35,062 bases of DNA, from the NCBI GenBank assembly GCA_964607705.1, contig CAZSLI010000024.1:1-35062 (forward strand), in the 5' to 3' direction. Under the pieces are notes generated by a model. The model worked only from the letters and a program-made list of their open reading frames with translations. It searched no databases and was not told the origin of the DNA. Shown piece by piece: positions 1 to 8,727 of the stretch; within the stretch, counting starts at the first letter, position 1, and the number at the start of each line of letters is the position of its first letter. This stretch comes from CAZSLI01 sp964607705 (GTDB lineage Bacteria > Actinomycetota > Coriobacteriia > Anaerosomatales > PHET01). The position numbers and the translations under genes were made by a program.

Positions 1-1
1 C

Positions 2-1246
2 GGCACGGGATTCGACCTGCCGATCGCACTCGGCATCCTTGCAGCGACGAGGCAACTTCCCGTCGCGCTCACATCGTCCGTTCTGGCAGTCGGCGAACTA
101 GCCCTTGACGGCGCGGTGAGGGGCGTCCCGGGCCTCATCGCTTTCGCCCTGACGGCCCGCCGTCTCGAGCTGCCGCTTCTAGGACCGCCTGACCAGCGCG
201 GAGCTGCGGCGCTCGAGGGTCTCGCGTACCTGCCTCTCCGCACTCTGAGTGCCCTTCGCACCGGTTTACCGGAGCGCGAAGTCCGGACCCAGGCATGGGA
301 GAAGCCCGACGAGTCCGTCGACTTCAATGACGTTGCCGGCCAGGAGCTCGCCGTCAGAGCGCTGCTCGTGGCGGCCGCAGGCAACCACAACGTGCTGATG
401 GTCGGCCCGCCCGGGGCAGGAAAGACCATGCTCGCGCGCCGGCTCCCCACCATCTTGCCGCCTCTCTCGGAGCAGGCACGCATGGAGTCGGCATTGGTCC
501 ACTCCGTCGCTGGTCTCGATGCCGACTCCGCGCTGTCCGGGGTACGCCCGTTCAGGGCGCCCCATCATTCGGCCTCGATCGCCGGGCTAGTCGGAGGTGG
601 CGTGCCGCCTCGACCGGGAGAAGCATCGCTCGCCCACAACGGCGTGCTATTCCTCGACGAGATGCCCGAATTCGGACCTGCGGCACTCCAGTGCCTGAGA
701 CAGCCGCTCGAGGACGGGAGGATCGTTCTCGTACGTGCCGAGGGGAGGGTCGCATTTCCTGCCCGGTTCGCCTTGGTGGGAGCGGCGAACCCGTGCCCGT
801 GTGGGTTCCTCGGCGACCCCGTCAAGCGCTGCTCGTGCGCCCCCGCGGCTGTTGAGCGCTATCGCAACAGGATCGGCGGCCCGCTCATGGACCGCATCGA
901 CATCGTCGTCAATGTCGATCGTCCCGATCCGGCACGGCTGCTCGAGCGTCCCGCGGGCGCTCATTCGCGTGAACTTCGAGAGGCTGCCAGCGAAGCGGCC
1001 TCATGCGCGCAGGCGCGGGGGGATGGTCGGCCCCTTTCGGGCGTCGAGTTAGTCACCGCCTGTCGCATGGACACCGGAGCACGCCGTTGCCTTGAGGACG
1101 CGGCGAGGACCCATACGCTTTCGGGACGAGGTGTCACACGACTGCTGCGGGTGGCGCGGACCATTGCCGATCTTGACCGCTCGACGACCGTTTCGCCGGA
1201 GCACCTCGCCGAGGCGTTGGGCTATCGCGCGGCCGGAAGGATGTGA
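2..1246 (+). CDS. comM: ComM/YifB-family Mg-chelatase-like AAA+ ATPase, 5' end missing
   Basis: The reading frame is open from base 2, so the start lies left of the window; about 414 residues are visible. The first visible residues (GTGFDLPIALGILAA) are the end of the N-terminal Lon-S5-like ChlI domain. An AAA+ domain follows with Walker A GPPGAGKTML near base 406, Walker B VLFLDEMPEF near base 645 and the family's Cys cluster NPCPCGFLGDPVKRCSC near base 790. The C-terminal Mg-chelatase helical domain ends the protein. ComM homologues are hexameric helicases that drive branch migration when incoming single-stranded DNA is integrated during natural transformation. The neighbour dprA begins 4 bases after the stop, so the two are probably co-transcribed, which supports a DNA-uptake role. 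Family assignment is firm; competence itself is inferred. Confidence 0.93.
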   Translation, partial: GTGFDLPIALGILAATRQLPVALTSSVLAVGELALDGAVRGVPGLIAFALTARRLELPLLGPPDQRGAAALEGLAYLPLRTLSALRTGLPEREVRTQAWEKPDESVDFNDVAGQELAVRALLVAAAGNHNVLMVGPPGAGKTMLARRLPTILPPLSEQARMESALVHSVAGLDADSALSGVRPFRAPHHSASIAGLVGGGVPPRPGEASLAHNGVLFLDEMPEFGPAALQCLRQPLEDGRIVLVRAEGRVAFPARFALVGAANPCPCGFLGDPVKRCSCAPAAVERYRNRIGGPLMDRIDIVVNVDRPDPARLLERPAGAHSRELREAASEAASCAQARGDGRPLSGVELVTACRMDTGARRCLEDAARTHTLSGRGVTRLLRVARTIADLDRSTTVSPEHLAEALGYRAAGRM

Positions 1247-1250
1247 GTCG

Positions 1251-2120
1251 ATGGCGACGATCGGCTTTGAGCTGCATCTCGGCGACCCGGACTACCCGGA
1301 GCTTCTGGCGCAGATTCCCGACCCGCCCGCCACGCTCTATGGCATCGGTGACCCGCGTTCGTTGCGACCGGGACTCGCGGTCGTAGGGGCCCGCAAGGCG
1401 ACTCCCTACGGGCTGGCCGCTACACGGCTGCTCGCCGGGTGGGCCGCCGAGGCCGGTTACCCGATCATCTCTGGCGGCGCGATCGGGTGCGACCAGGCAG
1501 CTCATCGTGCGGCCTTGACCGCGCGCGGTGGCGTGACCGTCGCCGTCATGGCCGGCGGTGCCGACATCGCGTACCCGCGCGCAATGCGCTCGCTCTTTGA
1601 CGACATCGCTCTCTGCGGCGCTGTCGTCTCCGAGCATCCGTGGGGAACCGAGCCGCAGCGGTGGCGGTTCAGGACGCGAAACCGCATCATCGCCGGTCTG
1701 GCACAAGTGCTTCTCGTGGTGGAGGCCAACGTCCCCAGCGGGACGTTCACCACCGCCGATTACGCGCTCGATGCGTCACGCACCGTGGCTGTGGTGCCCG
1801 GCTCAATCTTCGCGCCTGAGTGCCGAGGACCCAACCGGCTTCTTCGGCAAGGAGCGGTGCCGGTCACGGACGCGTCCGAACTTGCGGACCTGCTCTCTGC
1901 CGAACTGGGGCCACCCACGCGCACGGCCGATCCGTGGCGGCTTTCTGACCCGGATGAACACGACCCGCTGCTAGCTGCCGCATGCGCCGACCCGGCAAGG
2001 CCCGACGACTTCGCGCGTGCGCTGGGGCTGGACATCGTCACAGTCGCGCGACGGCTCGGCGCACTCGAAGCGCAGGGACGCGTGGCTCGGTATCCGGACG
2101 GGAGGTATGGCCCGTGCTGA
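1251..2120 (+). CDS. dprA: DNA processing protein DprA (Smf)
   Basis: This 289-residue protein is a DprA/Smf homologue. DprA binds incoming single-stranded DNA and loads RecA on it in transformation. The Rossmann-like core begins at GLAVVGARKATPYG; the phosphate-binding signature SGGAIGCDQAAH sits at about residues 74-85, with Cys80 where Ile is usual. TRNRIIAGL and SGTFTTADYALD complete the core. A short winged-helix domain follows from about residue 238. The N-terminal SAM domain of longer family members is absent. The ATG at 1251 is chosen because it stands just after the comM stop, is preceded by GGAAGGATGTGA, and starts right before the family N-terminus; upstream in-frame sequence is comM shadow. 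Family is clear; activity in transformation is inferred from the comM-dprA pairing. Confidence 0.93.
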   Translation: MATIGFELHLGDPDYPELLAQIPDPPATLYGIGDPRSLRPGLAVVGARKATPYGLAATRLLAGWAAEAGYPIISGGAIGCDQAAHRAALTARGGVTVAVMAGGADIAYPRAMRSLFDDIALCGAVVSEHPWGTEPQRWRFRTRNRIIAGLAQVLLVVEANVPSGTFTTADYALDASRTVAVVPGSIFAPECRGPNRLLRQGAVPVTDASELADLLSAELGPPTRTADPWRLSDPDEHDPLLAAACADPARPDDFARALGLDIVTVARRLGALEAQGRVARYPDGRYGPC

Positions 2121-2174
2121 GGCGCAACGCGATACAATGCGCGAGACCGCCCCCGACCCAAAGGACACGCCCAC

Positions 2175-3512
2175 ATGCAGGTCACCATCATCGGAGGCGG
2201 CATCGCTGGGACGGAAGCCGCATGGCAGCTCGCCTCGCGGGGCGTGGCCGTGCGTCTGGTCGAAATGCGGCCGGGCGTGATGACTCCGGCGCACCATTCC
2301 GACCGGCTCGCCGAGCTCGTCTGCTCGAACTCGCTCAAGAGCGACGACCCCACCATGGCAGCAGGCGTTCTCAAGCGCGAGCTCGATGCGCTCGGAAGCC
2401 TCGTGCTGCGCATTGCGCGCGAAGAGCGTGTGCCGGCAGGCACCGCATTAGCGGTCGACCGCGAGCGCTTCTCGTCGCGACTGACAGCGCTCGTCGAGGA
2501 ACACCCGCTCATCGAGGTCGTTCGCGAAGAGGCATGCCGCGTCCCCGATGGTCCGGTCATCATCGCGACCGGCCCGCTTACGAGCCCTGCGCTCGAATCT
2601 GCCCTCAGCGAGCTCGTGGGCTCGGGCAGACTCGCCTTCTACGATGCAGCAGCGCCCGTAGTCGACGCCGAGACGATCGACCGCTCGATCGTGTTCGAGG
2701 CATCGCGCTACGAGAAGGGGGAGGGCGCCGACTACCTCAACGCACCTATGGACCGCGCGCAGTACGAACGCTTTCATGCCGAGCTCGTAGGCGCGGCGCG
2801 CGTGCAGGAGAAGGACTTCGAGCGGCGTGAGCTCTTCGCGGCTTGCCAGCCCGCCGAGGAGGTCGCACGCACGGGAGCCGACGCTCTGCGCTACGGCGCG
2901 CTGAAACCAGTCGGCCTTCTCGACCCGCGAACCGGCGAGCGGCCATGGGCCGTCGTTCAACTCAGAGCCGAGAACCGCGATCGGACCGCGTACAACCTCG
3001 TCGGCTTCCAGACCAACCTGACCTTCCCGGAGCAGCGGCGCGTCTTCCGGCTGATACCGGGACTCGAGAACGCCGAGTTCGTGCGCTACGGCGTCATGCA
3101 CCGCAACACCTTCGTCGACGCGCCACGGCTGCTCGACGCATCGCTGGCCCTCGCCGACGAGCCCCAGATCCGTCTGGCCGGGCAGATCACCGGCACGGAA
3201 GGCTACCTCGAGGCCGCCGCCTCGGGCCTCATGGCCGCCCTCAACACCTACGCCATGCTTCGGGAGCTCGATCCCGTCGTCTTGCCGAGGAGCACCGCGT
3301 TCGGTTCGCTCATCGCGTATGCCACCGACCCTGTCACCCAGCCGTATCAGCCGATGCACGTCAACTGGGGCATCGTCCCGCCATTGCCACAGCGCGTCCG
3401 GGGCAAGCGCGAGCGGTACGCGGCCTACTCGGCACGCGCCCGCGTCGAGCTCGCGAACTGGCTCGATGAGCGCTCCACGGAACTCCGGATCGACGAGGTC
3501 CGCGGTGCCTGA
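2175..3512 (+). CDS. trmFO: Methylenetetrahydrofolate-tRNA-(uracil-5-)-methyltransferase TrmFO
   Basis: TrmFO (formerly Gid) makes ribothymidine at position 54 of tRNA using methylene-tetrahydrofolate and FAD. The protein has 445 residues, the usual family size. The FAD dinucleotide motif IGGGIAGTEAAW is at the N-terminus, followed by the diagnostic VEMRPG and LVCSNSLKSD blocks. Cys50 and Cys224 (in FAACQPAEE) match the two catalytic cysteines of characterised enzymes. GQITGTEGYLEAAASGL near the C-terminus is the second FAD-contact block. The ATG is preceded by AAAGGA. The stop overlaps the next gene's GTG start, giving translational coupling to the Xer recombinase, an arrangement common in Firmicutes (trmFO-xerC). 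TrmFO is rare in classical actinobacteria, so its presence carries some taxonomic information. Confidence 0.95.
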   Translation: MQVTIIGGGIAGTEAAWQLASRGVAVRLVEMRPGVMTPAHHSDRLAELVCSNSLKSDDPTMAAGVLKRELDALGSLVLRIAREERVPAGTALAVDRERFSSRLTALVEEHPLIEVVREEACRVPDGPVIIATGPLTSPALESALSELVGSGRLAFYDAAAPVVDAETIDRSIVFEASRYEKGEGADYLNAPMDRAQYERFHAELVGAARVQEKDFERRELFAACQPAEEVARTGADALRYGALKPVGLLDPRTGERPWAVVQLRAENRDRTAYNLVGFQTNLTFPEQRRVFRLIPGLENAEFVRYGVMHRNTFVDAPRLLDASLALADEPQIRLAGQITGTEGYLEAAASGLMAALNTYAMLRELDPVVLPRSTAFGSLIAYATDPVTQPYQPMHVNWGIVPPLPQRVRGKRERYAAYSARARVELANWLDERSTELRIDEVRGA

Positions 3513-4407
3513 GCACGCCCCCGCCTCCGAGCTGGTCGACCGCTTCCTCGCTCAGCTTGCCAATGAGCGCGGCGCATCCCCGCACACCGTGCGGTCCTAC
3601 GCCGCCGATCTCGCCCGGTATCTCGAGTGGGCCGAGCGCTCGGGGGTCGATCCCATCACGCTCGATCACCGGGCGCTTCGCCGGTATCTGGCGGAGCTTG
3701 ACCGCGCGCGCTATGCGCGCACGACTATCGCACGGCGGCTGTCCTCGGTACGCTCGTTCTTCGGCTTCCTCGCCGTCGAAGGCGTAATCGACTCTGACCC
3801 GACGGGTATCGTAAGCAGCCCGCGGCTGCCGTCCCGCCTGCCCCGCATCGTCCCGAACGACGAGTTGAAGGCGCTCCTCGACGCGCCAGACGCCGACACG
3901 CCGACCGGCCTGCGCGACCGGGCTGTCCTCGAGCTGCTCTACGCGAGCGGCATGCGTGTCAGCGAGCTCTCGGGCCTCACGCTGGCAAAGCTCGACCTCG
4001 CGCAAGGCCAGGCGACCGTCATGGGCAAGGGCAGCAAGGAGCGCATCGTTCCCATCCATCCGCTCGCCGAGAAGAAGCTGCGCGCCTACCTTCTCGGCGG
4101 CCGCCCGTCGCTTGCGGGGGAGGGCTCGGGTGACTGGGTCTTCCTTTCAACGCGCGGCAATCGGCTGTCAGAGGACGCAGTCCGGCGGCTATTTCACCGG
4201 CATCTTACCAACGTGGGCGGTTCTTCGGGCTTTACTCCGCACGCTTTGCGGCATACATTCGCTACCCACCTGTTGGATGGGGGAGCCGACCTGCGCACGG
4301 TGCAAGAACTACTCGGTCATGTTGCCCTGTCTACCACCCAGATTTATACTCACGTGAGCATGAAACGGCTGCAGGACGTGCATCGTAGCGCGCACCCACG
4401 AGCCTGA
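3505..4407 (+). CDS. xerC: Tyrosine recombinase XerC/XerD
   Basis: This 300-residue tyrosine recombinase has an N-terminal SAM-like core-binding domain (about residues 8-95) and a C-terminal catalytic domain. Catalytic residues are visible: Arg151 in YASGMRVSEL, Lys in GKGSKERIVP, His246 and Arg249 in HALRHTFATHLL, His272 in LLGHVALSTT, and nucleophile Tyr281 in QIYTHVS. Xer proteins resolve chromosome dimers at dif near the terminus; no dif site was seen here. The GTG at 3505 is preceded by GACGAGG and overlaps the trmFO stop by 8 bases; the longer frame opening at 3319 lies inside trmFO. It lacks the IntI-type insertion, so it is a housekeeping recombinase rather than an integron integrase. 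XerC versus XerD cannot be settled by eye; adjacency to trmFO favours XerC. Confidence 0.9.
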   Translation: MPEHAPASELVDRFLAQLANERGASPHTVRSYAADLARYLEWAERSGVDPITLDHRALRRYLAELDRARYARTTIARRLSSVRSFFGFLAVEGVIDSDPTGIVSSPRLPSRLPRIVPNDELKALLDAPDADTPTGLRDRAVLELLYASGMRVSELSGLTLAKLDLAQGQATVMGKGSKERIVPIHPLAEKKLRAYLLGGRPSLAGEGSGDWVFLSTRGNRLSEDAVRRLFHRHLTNVGGSSGFTPHALRHTFATHLLDGGADLRTVQELLGHVALSTTQIYTHVSMKRLQDVHRSAHPRA

Positions 4408-4435
4408 TGACAGTACGCAGTTAGGGGCAAACTGC

Positions 4436-5215
4436 ATGAGATCGGACTCGCGGACGGATCTTTCCGGCCTGTGGTCACGCTATAAGGAAACAGCTGACTC
4501 CAAGGCGCGCGACGCCTTGATCCTCAACTATTCGCCACTGGTGAAGTACGTCGCCGGCCGGCTCGCTTCGAGCCTTCCGCAAACCGTGGATACCGCCGAT
4601 CTCATCAGCTACGGCATCTTCGGGCTCATCGACGCCATCGAGAAGTACGACCCCTCCCGCGCGATCAAGTTCGAGACCTACGCTATCGCGCGCATCAAGG
4701 GTGCGATCATCGATGAGCTTCGCGCGATGGACTGGGTACCGCGTTCGGTCCGTTCGCGAGCCCGCGAGATAGAGAACGCCTACATCTCGCTCGAGAACGA
4801 ACTCAAGCGCGTCCCGAACGACCAGGAGGTCGCGGACCGCATCGGCGTGAGCACCAAGGAGTATGCCGACATCCTCACCCGCCTGAGCTACACGTCGGTC
4901 GTGAGCTTCGAGGAGTTGTGGGTCGGCGGCGACCGTGAAGACGGCCAGAACGCCATCGGGACGATCCGGGATGACAGCGCCGATGACCCGGTCGCCATGT
5001 TCGAGAGCACCGAGATCAAGGAGATCCTGGCCACAGCGATCGAGCGACTGCCCGAGCGCGAGAAGACCGTGATCGCTCTCTACTACTACGAGGGCCTGAC
5101 CCTCAAGGAGATCGGCCAGATCCTGGGCGTCACTGAGTCGCGTGTAAGCCAGCTGCACACCAAGGCCGTACTGCGCTTGCGCGCACGACTCCACGCGGCC
5201 CATGGTATATCCTGA
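4436..5215 (+). CDS. whiG: FliA/WhiG-family RNA polymerase sigma factor
   Basis: This 259-residue protein is a group 3 sigma factor. Region 2 is seen at DLISYGIFGLIDAIEKYDPS and FETYAIARIKGAIIDELR, region 3 at about residues 120-165, and region 4 at LPEREKTVIALYYYEGLTLK with the helix-turn-helix EIGQILGVTESRVSQLHTKA. DWVPRSVRSRAREIE is the typical FliA/WhiG linker. Relatives direct flagellar genes (FliA) or sporulation-like genes (WhiG). No flagellar gene or anti-sigma factor is present here, so the regulon cannot be named. It starts 28 bases after the Xer stop, with TTAGGGG upstream of the ATG, and is probably part of the same transcript. The response regulator that follows 63 bases later may be functionally linked. 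Confidence 0.9.
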   Translation: MRSDSRTDLSGLWSRYKETADSKARDALILNYSPLVKYVAGRLASSLPQTVDTADLISYGIFGLIDAIEKYDPSRAIKFETYAIARIKGAIIDELRAMDWVPRSVRSRAREIENAYISLENELKRVPNDQEVADRIGVSTKEYADILTRLSYTSVVSFEELWVGGDREDGQNAIGTIRDDSADDPVAMFESTEIKEILATAIERLPEREKTVIALYYYEGLTLKEIGQILGVTESRVSQLHTKAVLRLRARLHAAHGIS

Positions 5216-5278
5216 GGTCGCCAGTCTCCCTGTTCATGGCGCCTGTTCACCGAGCACATCGCTAACGAGGAAACCGAG

Positions 5279-5863
5279 ATGAGCCTCACCGTACTGGTCG
5301 TTGAAGACACCGAACTCCTTCGCCGGATGTACTCTGACCGGCTCGCACAGGACGGCTACCGGGTACTCGGCGCCGCCGACGGGCTCGAGGCGCTGTCAGT
5401 ACTGCGCACGGACACACCGGACCTCATCCTCCTCGACCTCATCATGCCCAAGATGAGCGGCCTCGAAGTGCTCGAGCTGGTGAAGAAGGATCCGCGCCTC
5501 AAGGACGTGCCAGTCCTCATCCTGTCGAACCTCGGCCAGGACAGCGACATCGAGCGCGGCCTGTCCATGGGGGCGATGGACTACCTGATCAAGAACGACG
5601 CGCGCCCCGCTGATGTCTCCGAGAAGATCACCGCGATCCTCAAGCTCGCGGGCGGCCGCGCCGTCGAGTCGTCCGCCTACCGCCTCGTGGTACGCGACCG
5701 TGACGCTGATGCCGATCGCTTCATCAACGACGCGAAGCTCGCGCGCCGCTTCTGGTGTCCCGCCTGCGAGGTGGAGCTCAATCTAGAGCTGCTACCCAAG
5801 GCAGACAAGGCCGGCTGGTACGACGCGCACATCGTGTGTCCGATGTGCGCTCGCGAGTACTGA
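5279..5863 (+). CDS. Response regulator: REC domain with C-terminal four-cysteine zinc ribbon
   Basis: The 194-residue product has an N-terminal CheY-like receiver domain (residues 3-122). Expected residues are present: acidic pair Glu9-Asp10, phosphoacceptor Asp53 in LILLDLIMPKMSG, Ser83 and Lys105 (DYLIKND). There is no recognisable DNA-binding output domain. After a linker, the last 35 residues carry C160-P-A-C163 and C187-P-M-C190, spaced like a zinc ribbon. The partner kinase is not adjacent; the nearest is the GAF kinase near 19.6-20.8 kb. GAGG lies just upstream of the ATG. The zinc ribbon could mediate protein or nucleic-acid contact; no function is established from the sequence. Receiver assignment is firm, metal binding is inferred from cysteine spacing. 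Confidence 0.85.
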   Translation: MSLTVLVVEDTELLRRMYSDRLAQDGYRVLGAADGLEALSVLRTDTPDLILLDLIMPKMSGLEVLELVKKDPRLKDVPVLILSNLGQDSDIERGLSMGAMDYLIKNDARPADVSEKITAILKLAGGRAVESSAYRLVVRDRDADADRFINDAKLARRFWCPACEVELNLELLPKADKAGWYDAHIVCPMCAREY

Positions 5864-5905
5864 GCCGCCTCTTTCGGACTTCCACGCTCTTCCGCTTCAC
5901 ATTCG

Positions 5906-5935
5906 AGAGCCGTGACGATACACTGTCACGGCTCT
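5906..5935 (+). terminator. Hairpin terminator after the response regulator
   Basis: An 11-bp perfect inverted repeat (AGAGCCGTGAC paired with GTCACGGCTCT, 8-base loop) is followed by a short TTAAT run. It separates the comM-to-response-regulator block from rpsB. Confidence 0.8.
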
Positions 5936-6047
5936 TAATCACGCACGCCCGCGGACTTCGGCGCGAAGGTGCTCTCACCCAAAGGGGGTGGGGGTCGCAG
6001 CCGGGGGATGAACCGGGCGGAGGAAACAACCGAAAGGTAGGAGAACT
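5936..6047 (+). promoter_or_regulatory. rpsB leader region
   Basis: These 112 bases between the terminator and rpsB probably hold the rpsB-tsf promoter and 5' leader. A short hairpin is possible (CACCC at 5976-5980 with GGGTG at 5986-5990). No good -35/-10 pair was found. S2 autoregulates through its leader in several bacteria, but nothing diagnostic is recognised here. AGGAGA precedes the rpsB start. Confidence 0.35.
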
Positions 6048-6920
6048 ATGCCCGTCGTCACTATGAGGAACCTGCTCGAAGCAGGCGTCCACTTCGGCCA
6101 CCAGACTCGTAGGTGGAACCCGAAGATGAAGCCGTACATCTTCACCGAGCGTAACGGCATCTACATCCTCGACCTGCAGCGCACCATGCGGGAGCTCGAT
6201 CACTCGTACAAGTTCGTGCGCAGCACCGCCAGCCGTGGTGGCAAGGTCCTGTTCGTCGGCACCAAGAAGCAGGCCCAGGAGCCGATCATGGCCGAGGCCG
6301 AGCGCGCCGGCATGCCCTACGTCACCAACCGCTGGCTCGGCGGCATGCTCACGAACTTCGTGACCATGCGTTCACGCGTACAGCGCATGGAGGAGCTCGA
6401 GACCATGCAGGAGGACGGCCGTATGGCCACGCTGCCCAAGAAGGAGCAGCTCGTCCTCGGCAAGGAACTCGCGAAGCTCAAGGCCAACCTCGACGGCGTG
6501 CGCGAGATGCGCGAGCTGCCGACGGCCCTGTTCGTCGTGGACACCAAGCGTGAGAACATCGCCATCGCCGAGGCTCGCCGCCTTCGCATCCCGATCATCG
6601 GCCTGGTCGACACCAACGCCGATCCGGACGAGGTCGACTACGTCATCCCCGCCAACGACGACGCCATCCGTTCCGTGGGCCTCATGTGCCGCGTGATCGC
6701 CGACGCCGTCATCGACGGCCGTGGCGGCAACACGAACGAGGCCCCGCAGGTCGTCGCGTCCGAGGCTCCGGCCCCGGTCGTGGTCGAGCGCGCCGAGGCA
6801 CCTGCCGAGGAGTGCGCGGAGCCTGACGCCGCCGCTTCCATGGCGGCCGTGGCCGACGCGGCATCGGATACCGAGGCGGCTGCCCCCGAGGCGCCCGCTG
6901 CGGAGACCGCCGCCGAGTAA
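6048..6920 (+). CDS. rpsB: Small ribosomal subunit protein uS2
   Basis: Ribosomal protein S2 of the 30S subunit. The N-terminus (LLEAGVHFGHQTRRWNPKMK) and the blocks GTKKQAQEPI, RWLGGMLTNF and DTNADPDEVDYVIPANDDAI are family signatures. The product has 290 residues, against about 230-260 in most bacteria. The excess is an Ala/Glu/Pro-rich tail from about residue 226 that is probably disordered; such tails occur in other high-GC actinobacterial S2 proteins. The ATG is preceded by GGTAGGAGAACT. It is followed by tsf, the classic S2/EF-Ts pair. Confidence 0.97.
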   Translation: MPVVTMRNLLEAGVHFGHQTRRWNPKMKPYIFTERNGIYILDLQRTMRELDHSYKFVRSTASRGGKVLFVGTKKQAQEPIMAEAERAGMPYVTNRWLGGMLTNFVTMRSRVQRMEELETMQEDGRMATLPKKEQLVLGKELAKLKANLDGVREMRELPTALFVVDTKRENIAIAEARRLRIPIIGLVDTNADPDEVDYVIPANDDAIRSVGLMCRVIADAVIDGRGGNTNEAPQVVASEAPAPVVVERAEAPAEECAEPDAAASMAAVADAASDTEAAAPEAPAAETAAE

Positions 6921-6989
6921 CCAGCGCGCCGCACGGGTATGCCGTGAGGCGGACGAGAAGCTTCCACCTCGATCCGAAAGGACGCCACT

Positions 6990-7877
6990 ATGGCTGAGAT
7001 CAGCGCCAGCATGGTCAAGGAACTGCGCGAGTGCACCGGCGCAGGCATGATGGAGTGCAAGAAGGCCCTCACCGAGGCCGAGGGCGACATGGACGCCGCC
7101 GTCGACATCCTTCGCACCCGCGGTCTTGCCGCGCTCGCGAAGAAGGCCGGCCGCGCCACCAACGAGGGCGCCATAGCCGCCTACGTCGCCGACGGCGGCA
7201 AGGTGGGCGTGCTCGTCGAGGTCAACTGCGAGACCGACTTCGTGGGCCGCAACGCCGAGTTCCTCGGCTTCGTGAACGGGCTTGCCGAGCAGGTCGCGGC
7301 CTCCGCTCCCGCCGACGTCGCAGGGCTTATGTCCTCGACGATGACCGGCCGCGAGCACACCGTCGAGCAGGTTCTCGGCGAGTACGTGGGCAAGCTGGGC
7401 GAGAACATGGGCGTGGCGCGCTTCGAGCGCATCGCCGTGACCGGCAACGGCGCCGTGACGAGCTACATCCACGGCGGCGGCAAGATCGGCGTGCTCGTGG
7501 AGTTCGCTTTCAACAACGAGGCGACCGCCGAGAACGCGGTGTTCGTGGCCGCTGCCAAGGACATCGCCATGCAGGTCGCTGCCGCGATGCCGATGTTCGT
7601 GAGCCGCGAGGCTGTCGACCAGGGCACCATCGATCACGAGATCTCGATCTACAAGGCGCAGGCCGCCGAGTCCGGCAAGCCTGAGGCCATTCAGGAGAAG
7701 ATGGCCCAGGGCCGTTTGGAGAAGTACTTCAAGGAGGTCGTGCTCCCCGAGCAGGTCTTCGTGAAGAACCAGGATCAGACGGTTGCTCAGTACCTCGCGC
7801 AGGTCTCCAAGGAGATCGGCGACGAGGTCTCGATCGTCGGCTTCACCCGCTGGAACCTGGGTGAGTGCGCGGCATAG
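6990..7877 (+). CDS. tsf: Elongation factor Ts
   Basis: EF-Ts is the guanine-nucleotide exchange factor for EF-Tu. The 295-residue protein begins with the UBA-like helical domain (VKELRECTGAGMMECKKAL). The exchange-critical TDFVGRN motif is in NCETDFVGRNAEF at about residues 81-93. Two core subdomains follow. Length matches long-form bacterial EF-Ts. GAAAGGACG precedes the ATG, 69 bases after rpsB, so the pair is co-transcribed. A strong hairpin follows the stop and may separate it from pyrH. Confidence 0.97.
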   Translation: MAEISASMVKELRECTGAGMMECKKALTEAEGDMDAAVDILRTRGLAALAKKAGRATNEGAIAAYVADGGKVGVLVEVNCETDFVGRNAEFLGFVNGLAEQVAASAPADVAGLMSSTMTGREHTVEQVLGEYVGKLGENMGVARFERIAVTGNGAVTSYIHGGGKIGVLVEFAFNNEATAENAVFVAAAKDIAMQVAAAMPMFVSREAVDQGTIDHEISIYKAQAAESGKPEAIQEKMAQGRLEKYFKEVVLPEQVFVKNQDQTVAQYLAQVSKEIGDEVSIVGFTRWNLGECAA

Positions 7878-7905
7878 GTTCGGCTCGTCGATACATCGCG
7901 TTACC

Positions 7906-7936
7906 CGCGAGCCGGCGCACCGCGCGCCGGCTCGCG
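7906..7936 (+). terminator. Strong hairpin between tsf and pyrH, probable terminator
   Basis: A 13-bp perfect stem (CGCGAGCCGGCGC with GCGCCGGCTCGCG, 5-base loop) lies between the tsf stop and pyrH. No U-tract follows, so it may be a Rho-assisted or partial terminator, or a processing hairpin. Confidence 0.6.
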
Positions 7937-8001
7937 TCATGTATTCTGTCGTGGAGGCTCGTGCCGCTTCGTGCGGCACTCGGTTGGAGGGGAGATCGAG
8001 C

Positions 8002-8727
8002 TTGTCAGAGTTCCGATTCAAGCGCGTGTTGCTCAAGCTGTCCGGTGAGGCGCTCATGGGCGACAACGCCTACGGTGTCGATCCTGCGTTTCTCGACAAG
8101 CTCGGCGCCCAGATCGAGGCCGTGTGTGCAGCGGGCATCGAAGTCGCAATCGTGGTGGGCGGCGGCAACATCTTCCGCGGCCTCAAGGCGGCCTCGAGCG
8201 GCATGGACCGCGCCCAGGCCGACTACATGGGCATGCTCGCCACCGTCATGAACGCGCTCGCACTCCAGGATTCGCTCGAGCGCCGCGGCGTCTACACCCG
8301 CGTCATGAGCGCGATCGCCATGGAGCAGATCTGCGAGCGCTATATCAGGCGCCGTGCGGTCCGCCACATGGAGAAGGGGCGCGTCGTCATCTTCGCGGCC
8401 GGAACGGGCAACCCGTACTTCACCACGGATACGACGGCCGCTCTGCGAGCCCTGGAGATCAACGCCGACGTCGTCATGAAGGCCACCAAGGTGGACGGCG
8501 TCTTCGACTCGGACCCCAAGACAAACCCTGATGCGGTGAAGTTCGACGAGCTGACCTACCTGGATGTGCTGCAGCGCGGTCTCCAGGTCATGGACAGCAC
8601 GGCCGTGTCGCTGTGCATGGACAACGGCCTCCCCATCATCGTGTTCAACATGGAGCGTGAAGGAAACATCGAGCGGGCGCTTTCCGGAGAGCCCGTCGGC
8701 ACCATCGTGAGAGGAGACGACCGATGA
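8002..8727 (+). CDS. pyrH: UMP kinase
   Basis: PyrH phosphorylates UMP to UDP with ATP in pyrimidine nucleotide synthesis. The chosen start gives 241 residues, the usual size. The amino-acid-kinase fold is shown by VLLKLSGEALMG (phosphate loop), VVGGGNIFRG, DYMGMLATVMNALALQD and GTGNPYFTTDTTAALRA. VMKATKVDGVFDSDP is the conserved C-terminal nucleotide-binding block. The TTG at 8002 is selected because GGAGGGGAG stands 7 bases upstream and the encoded LSEFRFKRVLLKLSGEA matches family N-termini; the longer frame extends into the intergenic hairpin. The stop overlaps frr by ATGA. Confidence 0.95.
   Translation: MSEFRFKRVLLKLSGEALMGDNAYGVDPAFLDKLGAQIEAVCAAGIEVAIVVGGGNIFRGLKAASSGMDRAQADYMGMLATVMNALALQDSLERRGVYTRVMSAIAMEQICERYIRRRAVRHMEKGRVVIFAAGTGNPYFTTDTTAALRALEINADVVMKATKVDGVFDSDPKTNPDAVKFDELTYLDVLQRGLQVMDSTAVSLCMDNGLPIIVFNMEREGNIERALSGEPVGTIVRGDDR

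Noticed and set aside
3505..4407. XerC/D-like recombinase considered as a second integron integrase
   Set aside because: It lacks the IntI-specific insertion before the HxxR box and sits in a trmFO-coupled housekeeping context with no attC nearby.
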